Counted from the first letter of the stretch, positions 43,721 to 54,862 are shown. The stretch: 64,000 bases of DNA from Spiribacter halobius (GCF_020883455.1 NZ_CP086615.1:3464501-3528500); one strand, 5' to 3'. Numbers and translations: made by a program. The notes: generated by a model not told the origin, from the sequence alone.

Positions 43721-44341
43721 TCATTCCAGCGCCGCGCCACGAATGCCCCGGCAGTGATAGACGCCGCCGGGCGGCAGATTGCGCCACACCGGCACGAAGC
43801 GAACGCTGCGGAAGAGTCGCCGGTAGAGGGGACGATACACCCAGGGCATCACCGTGATCTGGCTGAACACCGGATCCCCGGCGCATGCGGCGATCGCATC
43901 GAGCACGCGCTGCCGTACCGATGTGGGGAGGCTCGGCATGGGCAGGCCGCTCAGCACCACGTCGAGTCCGGTTACGTTCCGCTCCGCCAGCATGCCCGCC
44001 AGCTCGCTCGCGTCGCCCACCACCGCTTCCGCCGCCGGCACGGTCTCCGCCAGCATCGCGGCGAGATCCGGATCGCGCTCGACCGCGATCAGCCGCGACT
44101 GCGGGTGCAGCTGCTTCGCTGCGGCGCGGGTAATCGGGCCCGTGCCGGCGCCGAGCTCCAGCACGACCTGCGGACGCGTCGGGTCCAGATAGGCGCACGT
44201 CGCCACGGCCAGCGCAGTGCTCGAGGGCGTGAACGCGGCGATCTCGCGGCCATGACGCCACCATTTGCGCACCAGCAGCCGGCGCTCGGCTCGGGAATCG
44301 AATCGGGCCTCGGGCACGGTCCTGCGATCGGCGTCTGGCAC
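43721..44341 (-). CDS. class I SAM-dependent methyltransferase (PmtA/KsgA-like)
   Basis: About 206 residues. FTPSSTALAVATCAYLDPTR precedes the SAM motif VVLELGAGTGPITRAAAKQL. LIAVERDPDLAAML is motif II, and DVVLSGLPMPSLP (motif IV) with a late FVPVWRNLPPGGVYHCRG end fit the phospholipid N-methyltransferase group (PmtA-like; phosphatidylethanolamine to phosphatidylcholine). The start is uncertain: GTG at 44341 is chosen because the longer open frame runs through REP and stem-loop repeats. Function beyond methyl transfer is a guess. Confidence 0.8.
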   Translation of the reverse strand: MPDADRRTVPEARFDSRAERRLLVRKWWRHGREIAAFTPSSTALAVATCAYLDPTRPQVVLELGAGTGPITRAAAKQLHPQSRLIAVERDPDLAAMLAETVPAAEAVVGDASELAGMLAERNVTGLDVVLSGLPMPSLPTSVRQRVLDAIAACAGDPVFSQITVMPWVYRPLYRRLFRSVRFVPVWRNLPPGGVYHCRGIRGAALE

Positions 44342-44443
44342 TCGTTCAGCATGCCTTGCTGGCGTGACCGGGAGATGAATGCGTCGGTCGCGTCCGGAAG
44401 CGAAGGCGATCACGTGCACGCCGGCCGGGCGATCAGGCAAGGG

Positions 44444-44471
44444 GATTCGCCGCGAGGGCGCGGCTCCTACA
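44444..44471 (+). repeat. REP hairpin, GTAG type
   Basis: GATTCGCCGCGAGGGCGCGG followed by CTCCTACAGG, the same family as 17643-17672. It is part of the 445-bp repeat-filled gap 44342-44786, which holds no gene. Confidence 0.75.
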
Positions 44472-44556
44472 GGCTTCGATCGGGCCGTGAGGTCACTGGA
44501 GGAGCGTTCAAAGGGGTACTCAACACCGCGGCGGAGGGCACGGCGTGTGCTTGGGC

Positions 44557-44658
44557 GGGGATCGGGGCCGTCTCCCGGGACCCTAGGCGGCAGGGATGCC
44601 GCCTTGGAGCGTACAGGGAGGTATTCACAGCGTGTCCCGGGAGACGGCCCCGATCCCC
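44557..44658. repeat. conserved-loop stem-loop element, copy 1
   Basis: The arms 44557-44581 (GGGGATCGGGGCCGTCTCCC then GGGAC) and 44634-44658 are exact reverse complements over 25 bases. They enclose a 52-base loop containing GGCGGCAGGGATGCCGCC, then GGAGCGTACAGGGAGGTATT and CACAGCGT. The loop is nearly the same as in the element at 54863-54970, while the arms differ. A degenerate half-copy of the loop seems to lie just upstream (about 44502-44531). Confidence 0.85.
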
Positions 44659-44786
44659 GGCTTGGCACCGTGCATCAAGTCGCGCGAGGGCCGCGGGCGA
44701 ATGCGACTTTGCTCACCGTTAAGCCATTCGCGGTGCAATGGAATCGTCCCGGGGGACGCGTCGCGCACGGCTTCGCCGTGCACGAC

Positions 44787-46046
<1,260 letters not shown>

Positions 46047-46264
46047 CGGATTTTCAGAGGGGATTGAGCCAGCGGCGGCCGGGGAAACCGGACCTGCCCG
46101 ATCAAGCCGGTCGCCTGCCGGAGCCGGGTGATATCCCGGGGGTCAGGTGCCGGAGCCTTTTTGGGCCACCGTGGGATGGCGACCATCATTGGAATCGTTC
46201 TCGCGCCGGGCGGCGGGGCCGACGGCGCAGTCGCCGCCGGCCGGGCGTCTGGCGTGGCGCCCGA

Positions 46265-46591
46265 TCAGATATTGCTGTCAATGAAGGCAGCGAGCTGGGA
46301 CTTGGACAGCGCGCCCACCTTCGTGGCCTCCACATTGCCGTTCTTGAACAGCATCAGCGTGGGAATGCCGCGAATGCCGAACTTCGGCGGCGTCTCCGGG
46401 TTGTCGTCGATGTTGAGCTTGGCGATCTTGAGCTTGCCGTTGTAGGTATCGGCAACCTCTTCCAGGATCGGCGCGATCATCTTGCAGGGGCCGCACCACT
46501 CGGCCCAGTAATCAACGAGCACGGGCTGATCCGATTTCAGCACCTCCTGCTCGAAGGTGTCATCGGAGACGTGGACGATACTGTCGCTCAC
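46265..46591 (-). CDS. trxA: thioredoxin 1
   Basis: Cytoplasmic disulfide reductase. [20 protein letters not shown] holds the WCGPC active site; [20 protein letters not shown] contains the cis-Pro. GTG start at 46591 after GGAGG gives 108 residues, the standard size; the longer in-frame region upstream is leader. It sits upstream of rho in the usual trxA-rho order. Likely electron donor for Tpx at 22073-22573. Confidence 0.96.
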   Translation of the reverse strand: MSDSIVHVSDDTFEQEVLKSDQPVLVDYWAEWCGPCKMIAPILEEVADTYNGKLKIAKLNIDDNPETPPKFGIRGIPTLMLFKNGNVEATKVGALSKSQLAAFIDSNI

Positions 46592-46787
46592 GACGGGAGA
46601 CCTCCAGGAAACGCTAGCTTCGGTCGAAAAGTGAGGGGTACCAGCGGCAGGATCCGCTCTCAACGTTAAGGACGCGCCGGGGCAGACGGCGAACCGGATA
46701 TCGTAAGGGGAGTTTGCGCCGAATGCGCGAATTAGCGGTAGCCTAGCCCCCCGTCCCGGGAGTGTCAACGCCGCCCGTGGCTGGCCG

Positions 46788-47013
46788 CTAGCCCGCCTAT
46801 CTCACCGATTCGCGCAGCGAGGGCGTGGAGATGGCGGGCAGGAGATGGGCAGCGCAGAACCCTTCCCGCGGGCCTCTGCGCTGCCCAACGCGCGGGAGAG
46901 TCCGGGCGCGCAGGCGTACTCGACAGTACGTCGAGCACCCGGACCGAGCGCAACGCAGGACTGCCCGCCAGATCCGCGACCGCAGCCGTGAATCGGTGAG
47001 ATGGGCGGGCTAG
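46788..47013. repeat. TCTCACCG inverted repeat, copy 2 (226 bp)
   Basis: CTAGCCCGCCTATCTCACCG then ATTCGCG (from 46788) faces AATCGGTGAGATGGGCGGGC then TAG (ending 47013). The ends match those at 24756-24815 with a few changes (TAGCCCGC against TAACCCGC). The 170-base interior has its own small inverted repeats around CTCGACAGTACGTCGAG but no convincing gene. Located in the gap between trxA and nudE (46592-47079). Confidence 0.75.
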
Positions 47014-47079
47014 AGGCTGGCATCCGCCGTCGCGCTTCCCGCACCATGTCGTTCTGCCAAGGTCAACCGGACCCTGCCC

Positions 47080-47641
47080 ATGTCGCGCCCCAAGCCGGAA
47101 ACCCTCGCCGTGCGCACTGTCGCCCGCTCGCGGCTGTTTCATGTGCAGGCCGTGAGCCTGCGCTTCGCCAACGGTGTCGAGGTGGACTTCGAGCGCCTCG
47201 CACCGGGCGGCGGCAGTGGAGCCGTGCTGGTGGTTCCGGTACGCGCGGACGGGTTCATCCTGCTCATCCGGGAATACGCTGCGGGCACGGATCGCTACGA
47301 GCTCGGCCTGCCCAAGGGCCGCATGGAGGACGGTGAGGACCCGCTGGTCACCGCGGTGCGCGAGCTGCGCGAGGAAACGGGATTCGGCGCACGACGGGTG
47401 GAGCCACTGCGGGTGATGAGCCTCGCCCCCGGCTACAGCGCCCACCAGACCCACATCGTGCTCGCGCGCGATCTGTATCCCGATCCGCTGCCGGGGGACG
47501 AGCCCGAGGAGATCGAGGTGGTGCCCTGGCCGCTGGACGATCTGCACGGGCTGCTGGCGCGGGAGGATTTCACCGAGGCCCGCAGCGTCGCCGCAATGTA
47601 CCTGGCCCGCGACGCCCTCGCCGACGACGGAGACCGACTGC

Positions 47642-47649
<8 letters not shown>
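47080..47649 (+). CDS. nudE: ADP compounds hydrolase NudE
   Basis: Nudix hydrolase acting on ADP-ribose, Ap3A and NADH-type substrates. The Nudix box is complete in LGLPKGRMEDGEDPLVTAVR followed by ELREETGFGA. MSRPKPETLAVRTVARSRLF and the AAGTDRYELGLPKGR context are NudE-specific. 189 residues. Overlaps cysQ by 8 bases, the conserved nudE-cysQ pair. Confidence 0.94.
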
Positions 47650-48463
<814 letters not shown>

Positions 48464-48549
48464 AAGACTGACGGGAACCCTCGGCCCGCGCGAGACTCTC
48501 AGCCAGCGGTGGCGGGCCCCGTGTTGCCTTTTCGGTCGGAAGTAGAACC

Positions 48550-50130
48550 ATGCCCGATGCCGGAATTGACCGCGACCGCCGCCGTCTGCTGCAGGCCATC
48601 GCGGCACTGGCGGCGAGCCCCTGGGCGGCGCTGCTGCCGGCCGTCGGCGCCGCGGCGACACCGAGCGCCCTGGGCCCGGCGCAGCCGTTTACCTTCGAGG
48701 CGCTGAGGCGCCGCGCCAGGGACCTCGCTGCCCGCCCGTACCAGGCTGCCCCTGCCCCGCACTCGGACCTGCTGGACGCCATCGACTACGACGCCAGCCA
48801 GCGCATCCGCTACCGGCCCGAGGCCACGCTCTGGCGGGACAAGCCGTCCGCACCGCCGCTGCAGCTGTTCCATCCCGGACGCCACGCCCAGCGCCCGGTG
48901 GGGATCCACCTGGTCAGCGACGGTCAGGCGCGGCGGGTCCGCTTCGATCCGGCACTGTTCGACTACGGCGCCACGGGCATCGGCGAGCGGCTGCCGGAAG
49001 GCGTCGGCTTCGCCGGCTTCCGCGCCCTGCACCGGGACCGCCCCGGCGACTGGCTGGCGTTCCAGGGAGCGAGCTATTTCCGCGCCGCCGGACCGCTGGA
49101 TCAGTACGGGCTCTCGGCCCGGGGCATCGCGGTGGACACCGCGACCCCGGGACGCAACGAGGAATTCCCCCGCTTCACCGACCTCTGGCTCGAGCCCGGG
49201 CAGAACGAGGGGCACGCGTTGACCGTCCACGCCCTGCTGGACGGGCCGAGCCTTGCGGGCGCCTACCGGTTCCACTGCAGCGGACCCGGCGCGACGCGCA
49301 TGGATGTACGCGCCGAGCTCTTTCCCCGCCGCGAGATCACGGGCCTCGGCATCGCCCCATTGACCAGCATGTTCTGGTACGGCGAGACCCACGGCGGCCC
49401 CGACTGGCGCCCGGAGATCCACGACAGCGACGGCCTGGCGCTCTGGACCGGCAGCGGCGAGCGCCTCTGGCGGCCGCTCAACAATCCGCCCCGGCTGCAG
49501 ACCAGCGCCTTCCGGGACCGCAACCCGCGGGGCTTCGGCCTGATGCAGCGCGACCGCGTCTTCAGCCACTACCAGGACGACGGCGTCTTCTACGATCGCC
49601 GCCCGAGCGCCTGGGTCGCCCCCCGGGGCGACTGGGGCGAAGGCGTCGTCGAGCTCGTCGAGATCCCTACGGACGACGAGATCTACGACAACATCGTCTG
49701 CTACTGGCGCCCCGCCGAGCCCATTCCCGCCGGCGGGCATCGCCGCTATGACTACCACCTGCACTGGGTCGCCGAGCATCCGGACCCACCCGAGGCGGTG
49801 GGGCGCGCCCGCGCAACCCGCAGCGGCCGCGCCGGCCGCCCAGGCCAGCCCGAGACCTACCACCCCAACGGGGTCAAATATGTGGTGGACTTCGAAGGCG
49901 GCCCGCTCGCCGGGCTCGAGCAGCGCTTCGACGTGGAGATGGTGGTCACCGCCAGCCGCGGCGAGGTGCGACGCCCCTACGCCCTGAAGGTGGTGGACAC
50001 GCCGTACTGGCGCGGCGCGTTCGATCTCATCGCGGAGGGCGCGGAGCCGGTGGAGCTGCGGGCTTTCCTGAGGCTGGACGGGCGCGCGCTCACAGAGACC
50101 TGGGCGTACCAGCACTGGCCGGCGCGCTGA
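48550..50130 (+). CDS. opgD: periplasmic glucan biosynthesis protein OpgD/MdoD-like
   Basis: Periplasmic protein shaping osmoregulated glucans (beta-1,2/1,6). The N-terminus RDRRRLLQAIAALAASPWAA has a twin-Arg-like motif before a hydrophobic stretch, which favours OpgD (Tat-exported) over OpgG. QPFTFEALRRRARDLAARPY and IDYDASQRIRYRPEATLWRD start the MdoG fold; SMFWYGETHGGPDWRPEIHD and DFEGGPLAGLEQRFDVEMVV are conserved. 526 residues. The terminal codons are repeated in inverted orientation just after the stop (50108-50152). No opgH glycosyltransferase is in the window. Confidence 0.92.
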   Translation: MPDAGIDRDRRRLLQAIAALAASPWAALLPAVGAAATPSALGPAQPFTFEALRRRARDLAARPYQAAPAPHSDLLDAIDYDASQRIRYRPEATLWRDKPSAPPLQLFHPGRHAQRPVGIHLVSDGQARRVRFDPALFDYGATGIGERLPEGVGFAGFRALHRDRPGDWLAFQGASYFRAAGPLDQYGLSARGIAVDTATPGRNEEFPRFTDLWLEPGQNEGHALTVHALLDGPSLAGAYRFHCSGPGATRMDVRAELFPRREITGLGIAPLTSMFWYGETHGGPDWRPEIHDSDGLALWTGSGERLWRPLNNPPRLQTSAFRDRNPRGFGLMQRDRVFSHYQDDGVFYDRRPSAWVAPRGDWGEGVVELVEIPTDDEIYDNIVCYWRPAEPIPAGGHRRYDYHLHWVAEHPDPPEAVGRARATRSGRAGRPGQPETYHPNGVKYVVDFEGGPLAGLEQRFDVEMVVTASRGEVRRPYALKVVDTPYWRGAFDLIAEGAEPVELRAFLRLDGRALTETWAYQHWPAR

Positions 50131-50152
50131 TCGCGCGCCGGCCAGTGCTGGT
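50108..50152. repeat. perfect 20-bp inverted repeat with the opgD stop codon in the loop
   Basis: ACCAGCACTGGCCGGCGCGC (50108-50127, the last codons of opgD) is followed by loop TGATC, which includes the TGA stop, and then by the exact reverse complement (50133-50152). There is no U-tract, but the stem is strong enough to act as an mRNA 3' stabiliser. Confidence 0.9.
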
Positions 50153-50160
50153 AGTGGCAA

Positions 50161-50254
50161 GTTCAAGGTTCAACGTTCAAAGATCCGTAGGTCGTGCGCG
50201 GCGCAGCCGCGTGCGACATCTCCCTTTGAACTTTGAACTTTGAACTTTGAACTC
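50161..50254. repeat. TTTGAACT-array element 1 with inner REP
   Basis: The left array GTTCAAGGTTCAACGTTCAA (50161 on) faces a right array of four exact 8-mers CTTTGAACTTTGAACTTTGA (to 50254). Between them is GTAGGTCGTGCGCGGCGCAG then CCGCGTGCGAC (50187-50217), a GTAG-headed REP hairpin of a second type. It lies in the convergent gap between opgD and the M20 hydrolase, whose stop codon falls in the right array. Confidence 0.85.
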
Positions 50255-51491
50255 AACGCTCAAGGAGCGTTCGCACCGCCCCCAGCAAGACCTCCGCCCC
50301 CTGCTCGATATCCGCATCCTCCGTGCGTTCCTCCGGGACGTGGCTCGCGCCGTCGACGCTTGGGACGAACAGCATCGCGGCCTCGGTGATGCGGGTGAGG
50401 ATGGCGGCGTCGTGGAGGGCGCCGCTGGCGAGGCGCCGATGGGAGATGCCGAGATGCCGGGCGGTCTCCTCGAGCAGTTCCACCAGCACCGGGGCGCAGG
50501 CGACGGGCTCGCTGCGGGCGGTGCGCTCGCGCTGGTGGCGGAGGCCGCGACGCTCCGCGATGGCCTCGATGGCGGCGGCGAGGGTCGCCACCGCGTCGTC
50601 CAGGCGCTCGGCATGTACGTCGCGCACGTCGAGGCTGAGCTCCACCGCCCCCGGGACGACGTTCGCGGCGTTGGGGCGGCAGAGCAGGCGGCCCACGGTG
50701 GCGACGGTGTCCGGGCGGGCGGGCTCGCCGGCCAGGCGCTCGGCGGCGAGCACCACCTCGGCGGCGGCGGCGAGGGCGTCGCGGCGCAGCGGCATGGGGG
50801 TGGTGCCGGCGTGGTCGGCGCGGCCCTCCAGACGCAGGCGGTGGTTCTCGCTGCCGGCGATGCACTCGACGATGCCCACGGGGACCCCGGCGCTCTCGAG
50901 CACCCGCCCCTGCTCGATATGCACCTCGAGCATCGCGCGCACCGACTCCGGCCGCAGACGATCATCCGCCAGACGGGCCGGATCGCAGGCGAAGGCCCGC
51001 GCGGCCTCCGCCAGGCTGCGCCCGGACTCGTCGCGCAGCTCGCCGGTGGCCTCCGCCGGCAGCGCCCCGGTGAGGAGCTGGCTGCCGGCGAGGGGGCAGC
51101 GGAAGGTGGCGCCCTCCTCCTCGACGAAGGCGATCACCTCCAGCGGGCGGGCGGGCCGCACGCCCTCGCGTACCAGCACCTCCATCACCTCGAGCCCGAG
51201 CACCACGCCGAGCACGCCGTCCAGATCCCCACCGTGGGGGACGCTGTCCAGGTGCGAGCCCACCAGCACCGCCGGGGCTGCGGCGTCGCTGCTGGGCAGG
51301 CGCAGGCGCACGCTGCCGATGGCATCGAGCCGGGCCTCGGCTCCGAGGCCCGCCGCGTGCGCCATCACGTACTCGCAGGCCGCACGGTACTCGGGGGAGT
51401 AGCTCATGCGCGTCGCACCCTCGCCGGGGCTCGCAGTGAACCCGGCGATGCGCTCGATGTGGCCCCGGACGCGATCGACGTTCACCCTCAT
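50253..51491 (-). CDS. M20 amidohydrolase (N-carbamoyl-amino-acid hydrolase/allantoate amidohydrolase type)
   Basis: Hydrolyses an N-carbamoyl or ureido amide. LVGSHLDSVPHGGDLDGVLG provides His and Asp ligands; IAFVEEEGATFRCPLAGSQL the bridging Glu pair. EVHIEQGRVLESAGVPVGIV and VECIAGSENHRLRLEGRADH followed by AGTTPMPLRRDALAAAAE are the HyuC/AllC signature. 412 residues. It is translationally coupled to the unknown gene upstream (ATGA overlap) and to the ABC transporter cluster, suggesting the imported compound is an N-carbamoyl or related amino-acid derivative. Exact substrate is not readable. Confidence 0.9.
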   Translation of the reverse strand: MRVNVDRVRGHIERIAGFTASPGEGATRMSYSPEYRAACEYVMAHAAGLGAEARLDAIGSVRLRLPSSDAAAPAVLVGSHLDSVPHGGDLDGVLGVVLGLEVMEVLVREGVRPARPLEVIAFVEEEGATFRCPLAGSQLLTGALPAEATGELRDESGRSLAEAARAFACDPARLADDRLRPESVRAMLEVHIEQGRVLESAGVPVGIVECIAGSENHRLRLEGRADHAGTTPMPLRRDALAAAAEVVLAAERLAGEPARPDTVATVGRLLCRPNAANVVPGAVELSLDVRDVHAERLDDAVATLAAAIEAIAERRGLRHQRERTARSEPVACAPVLVELLEETARHLGISHRRLASGALHDAAILTRITEAAMLFVPSVDGASHVPEERTEDADIEQGAEVLLGAVRTLLER

Positions 51492-52444
51492 CCGTCTCCG
51501 TCCTCCGCTACGATGTAGTCCACGTGCATCTCCTCCTGGCCGCTGAGGCTCACGATCCGTCCGTCCTCCACCATCACGTTGGGCTCGAAGGCGAGCCGCC
51601 CGAGCAGCTGCCCCTCCTGCACCACCGCCGCGTCCAGGTACAGCGCCGCACAGTTGTGCCGCCCGGCGAGCAGGCGCTCATCCGGGGTCTCCACGGCAAC
51701 CGCCCGGCCTCCGGCATCCACCAGCACCCGCGGCTCCTTCCCCGGACGCAGCGGCGTGCCCGCGCGCACGCAGACCCTACCCGCCGGCGCTGGCGGCGGG
51801 CAGAGCACGCCGAGGGCGATCTCCGCCGCCAGCGCCGCGAGGCTGCCCACCGGGCGGATCGCGTTGTGCAGCACGGCGACCTGTGCGCCGCCAGCCGCGC
51901 GCAGCGCGTGACCCAGGTCCCGCCGGCGCCCGACGCGGGCACTGTTCGCGGCGTGCAGTCCGCCGCGGAGGTCCAGCGCGATGAGCCCCGCGTCGGCCTC
52001 GGGCTCGGCGGCCAGTACCGCCTCCACCGCCTCCCGCGCCCCCGCGCCCTCCTCCAGCGCCTCCAGCACCAGCCGATTAAGGGGCCGGCCGGCACGGCCA
52101 GCCGCGTTGGGCAGCCGATGCCCGGTGACGAGCCCCGCGCCACGGGCCGCCGGCACGAACTGCGCGAGGGGCTCCGGGCGATCCGGCCCGCTCGACATGA
52201 GCGCCGCGAAGGGCGCTTCGGCAACGGCCGGCGGCGGCTCGGCGCCCGTGCGCTCGCCGGCGGTGAACAGCGTCCGGCTGCCACCGCGCTGGGTGGCCGC
52301 CCGGTGCAGGACGCCGTGCGCATCCAGGGCCGCGAAGGCGGCGAAGCCGCCGATGGCCCCCTCCGCCACCCGCTCCACGGCGGCGAGGGCCCGGTAGACG
52401 GCGAGCCCGGCCCGTGGCCCGGAGGCGGCGATGCCAATGGTCAT
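51488..52444 (-). CDS. uncharacterised protein in peptide/ureide catabolic operon
   Basis: A 318-residue soluble protein that I do not recognise with certainty. The N-terminus IGIAASGPRAGLAVYRALAA VE continues AEGAIGGFAAFAALDAHG and AATQRGGSRTLFTAGERTG, a layout reminiscent of Ntn-hydrolase-like proteins (an early Gly-rich autoprocessing-type strand followed by G-x-A-x-x-x-x-G), but no catalytic nucleophile can be named. VAVLHNAIRPVGSLAALAAE and LGRLAFEPNVMVEDGRIVSL are other conserved-looking stretches. It overlaps the M20 gene by four bases and follows the ABC ATPase genes. A role in processing the transported substrate is inference. Confidence 0.6.
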   Translation of the reverse strand: MTIGIAASGPRAGLAVYRALAAVERVAEGAIGGFAAFAALDAHGVLHRAATQRGGSRTLFTAGERTGAEPPPAVAEAPFAALMSSGPDRPEPLAQFVPAARGAGLVTGHRLPNAAGRAGRPLNRLVLEALEEGAGAREAVEAVLAAEPEADAGLIALDLRGGLHAANSARVGRRRDLGHALRAAGGAQVAVLHNAIRPVGSLAALAAEIALGVLCPPPAPAGRVCVRAGTPLRPGKEPRVLVDAGGRAVAVETPDERLLAGRHNCAALYLDAAVVQEGQLLGRLAFEPNVMVEDGRIVSLSGQEEMHVDYIVAEDGDG

Positions 52445-52573
52445 GCGGATGCTCCACCTGCGTTGGCAAAGGCAGCGCGGAATGTGGCGCCTCTTACCGG
52501 GCACGGCCTACGGTTCACTGCCGCGGTCGCGGTCCACGGCTGCGTCTGGTACAGGCCCGAGATGCTCATCGCC

Positions 52574-53548
52574 CTACCTCAGATGACAGGCCGCCCAGTG
52601 CCCGGGGCGCTTCTCCTCGAGCACGGGCCGCTCGCTGCGGCAGCGCGCCTCGGCGATGGGGCAGCGGGTGTGGAAGGGGCAGCCCGGCGGCGGATCGATG
52701 GGGCTCGGCAGCTCACCGGTGAGCAGGATGCGCTTGCGCCGCCGGGTGGCGGGGTCCGGCACCGGCACCGCGGACATCAACGCCTCGGTGTAGGGATGCA
52801 GCGGCTCGGCGAAGACGTCCGGGCGTTCGCCCACCTCCACCACCCGCCCGAAGTACATCACCGCTACCCGGTGGCTCACGTGCTCCACGACGCTCATGTC
52901 GTGGGAGATGAACAGATACGCCACGCTCATCTCCTGCTGCAGGCGCACCAGCAGGTTGATGACCGAGGCCTGGATGGAGACGTCCAGCGCCGAGACCGAC
53001 TCGTCGGCCACCACCAGCTCCGGCTCCACGATCAGCGCCCGGGCGATGGCGAGGCGCTGGCGCTGGCCGCCGGAGAACTCGTGGGGGAAGCGCTGCATCT
53101 GGTCCGGGCGCAGGCCGACGCGCTCGAAGAGCTCCGCCACCCGCCGCTCGCGCTCCCGCCGCCCGGCCAGCCCGTGGATGGCGAGGGCCTCGCCGACGAT
53201 GGCGCCGGCCTTGAGGCGCGGGTTCAGCGAGGAGAACGGGTCCTGAAAGATGATCTGCAGCCGCCGCCGCAGCGGGCGCAGGCGCCGCGGCGGCAGGCGG
53301 GCGATGTCGATGCCGTCAAGGCGGATCTCGCCAGCGGTGGGCTCGGTGAGCCGCAGCACGCTGCGCCCCACGGTGGACTTGCCGCAGCCGCTCTCGCCCA
53401 CGAGCCCCAGCGTCTCGCCGCGGCGGATGTGCAGCGACACGTCCTCCACCGCGTGCACATGGCCGGTCACCCGCTGCAGGACACCGCCCCGTAGCGGGAA
53501 GCGGGTGGTGAGATTGCGGACGTCGAGCAGTGGTGCGGTGGCGCTCAT
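52574..53548 (-). CDS. dipeptide/oligopeptide ABC transporter ATPase (DppF/OppF-like)
   Basis: Second ATPase of a peptide-type importer. Walker A is [23 protein letters not shown] signature is [20 protein letters not shown] with Walker [21 protein letters not shown]. The C-terminal oligo_HPY extension has [17 protein letters not shown] with cysteines typical of DppF/OppF. 324 residues. Overlaps dppD-like by four bases. Confidence 0.93.
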   Translation of the reverse strand: MSATAPLLDVRNLTTRFPLRGGVLQRVTGHVHAVEDVSLHIRRGETLGLVGESGCGKSTVGRSVLRLTEPTAGEIRLDGIDIARLPPRRLRPLRRRLQIIFQDPFSSLNPRLKAGAIVGEALAIHGLAGRRERERRVAELFERVGLRPDQMQRFPHEFSGGQRQRLAIARALIVEPELVVADESVSALDVSIQASVINLLVRLQQEMSVAYLFISHDMSVVEHVSHRVAVMYFGRVVEVGERPDVFAEPLHPYTEALMSAVPVPDPATRRRKRILLTGELPSPIDPPPGCPFHTRCPIAEARCRSERPVLEEKRPGHWAACHLR

Positions 53549-54585
53549 GTGGGCATCTCCCCGGGCAGGCGCTCGGACTCCCAGCAGGCGGCGAGCCGCC
53601 CGCGCGCCTTCTCCTCCAGCGGCGGGTAGGCGGCGTGGCAGCGCTCGGTAGCGAAGCGGCAGCGCGGCGCGAAGTGGCAGCCGGCGGGGAGGTCGGTGAG
53701 CGCCGGAACGATGCCGGGGATCTCGGCGAGCTGCCGGCTGCCCACCGGCCCCGCGCGGCCGAGCTTCGGCAGCGCGCCCAGGAGCCCCAGCGTGTAGGGG
53801 TGAAGAGGCCGCCGGAAGACCGCCTCCACCGGCCCTTCCTCGACCTTGCGCCCGGCGTAGAGGATGACTACGCGGTCGGCCATCTCGGCCACCACGCCCA
53901 TGTCGTGGGTGATGAGCAGGATCGCGGTGCCAAGCTCCCGCTGCAGCTCCTGCATGATGGCCAGCACCTGAGCCTGCACGGTGACGTCCAGTGCCGTGGT
54001 GGGCTCGTCCGCGATCAGCACCCGCGGCCGGCAGGCGATGGCCATGGCGATCATCACCCGCTGCAGCATGCCGCCGGAGAGCTGGTGCGGGTATTCCTTG
54101 AGCCGCCGCTCGGGGGCGGGAATGTGTACCTTGCGCAGCATCTCGATGGCGTGGGCCTCGGCGGCGCGCTCGTCGAGCCCCAGATGCTCGCGAATGCCCT
54201 CGAGCATCTGCCTGCGGATGGAGAGCACGGGGTTCAGCGCGCTCATGGGCTCCTGGAAGATCATGGCGATGCGCCGCCCGCGCAGCCGCCGACGGGACTC
54301 GCGGTCGAGCGAGATCAGGTCCGTCCCCTCGAGCCAGGCGTGCCCGCCCACCACCCGCCCCGGCGGGTCGGGCACGAGCCCCATCACGGAGAGCGCGCTC
54401 ACGCTCTTCCCGGACCCGGACTCCCCCACCAGCGCCAGCGTCTCCCCGGCGTGCACCTCGTAGGACAGCCCGTCCACGGCCAGGGCCTGCCCGGCGGAGG
54501 TCCGGAACTCGGTGGTCAGCCCCTCGACCCGGAGGACGGGGTCGGCCGCAGTCCGGGGGTCGATGTCTGCGGGGTTGGTCGCCAT
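53545..54585 (-). CDS. dipeptide/oligopeptide ABC transporter ATPase (DppD/OppD-like)
   Basis: First ATPase of the importer. Walker [21 protein letters not shown]; signature [20 protein letters not shown]; Walker [21 protein letters not shown]. The C-terminal HPY region ([18 protein letters not shown]) holds the Cys cluster known to bind an iron-sulfur group in some members. ATG at 54585 follows GGGGGG; 346 residues. The 507-bp gap to the permease gene (54586-55092) is filled with repeats, including a conserved-loop hairpin, which is unusual within such an operon. Confidence 0.93.
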   Translation of the reverse strand: MATNPADIDPRTAADPVLRVEGLTTEFRTSAGQALAVDGLSYEVHAGETLALVGESGSGKSVSALSVMGLVPDPPGRVVGGHAWLEGTDLISLDRESRRRLRGRRIAMIFQEPMSALNPVLSIRRQMLEGIREHLGLDERAAEAHAIEMLRKVHIPAPERRLKEYPHQLSGGMLQRVMIAMAIACRPRVLIADEPTTALDVTVQAQVLAIMQELQRELGTAILLITHDMGVVAEMADRVVILYAGRKVEEGPVEAVFRRPLHPYTLGLLGALPKLGRAGPVGSRQLAEIPGIVPALTDLPAGCHFAPRCRFATERCHAAYPPLEEKARGRLAACWESERLPGEMPT

Positions 54586-54647
54586 CAGCACACCCCCCTA
54601 TCGGTGAGCGCTTCCCGGCCTGCGAGCACCGGGGTGGATTCGGGGTT

Positions 54648-54674
54648 GGGATTCGCCCGGCGCAGCCGGGCTAC
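54648..54674 (+). repeat. REP-like hairpin, GTAGCCCGGC type
   Basis: GATTCGCCCGGCGCAGCCGG followed by GCTACC: a GCCCGGC/GCCGGGC stem headed by GTAG on the minus strand. First of several repeats in the dppD-dppC gap. Confidence 0.6.
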
Positions 54675-54810
54675 CGCATCGGCGGTCGTCGCCGAATTCG
54701 AGAGCCCGGAGACGCTGTCTGTGTAGGCCTGCAGCCGAGCTCGAGAGCCCAATGAGGCAAGCTGCCAAAGGGGTGTGATGATGCAAGCACCGTTCTGCCT
54801 CCGCAGCACC

Positions 54811-54835
54811 AGCGCAGCTTCGCTGCGCGAATCCC
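54811..54835 (-). repeat. REP-like hairpin, GCGCAGC type
   Basis: AGCGCAGCTTCGCTGCGCGA followed by ATCCC: stem GCGCAGC/GCTGCGC, tail CGAATCC. It is inverted relative to the copy at 55021-55050, so the two bracket the conserved-loop element. Confidence 0.6.
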
Positions 54836-54862
54836 CGCCGCGAAGCTGCCCCGAAGCGCTCA

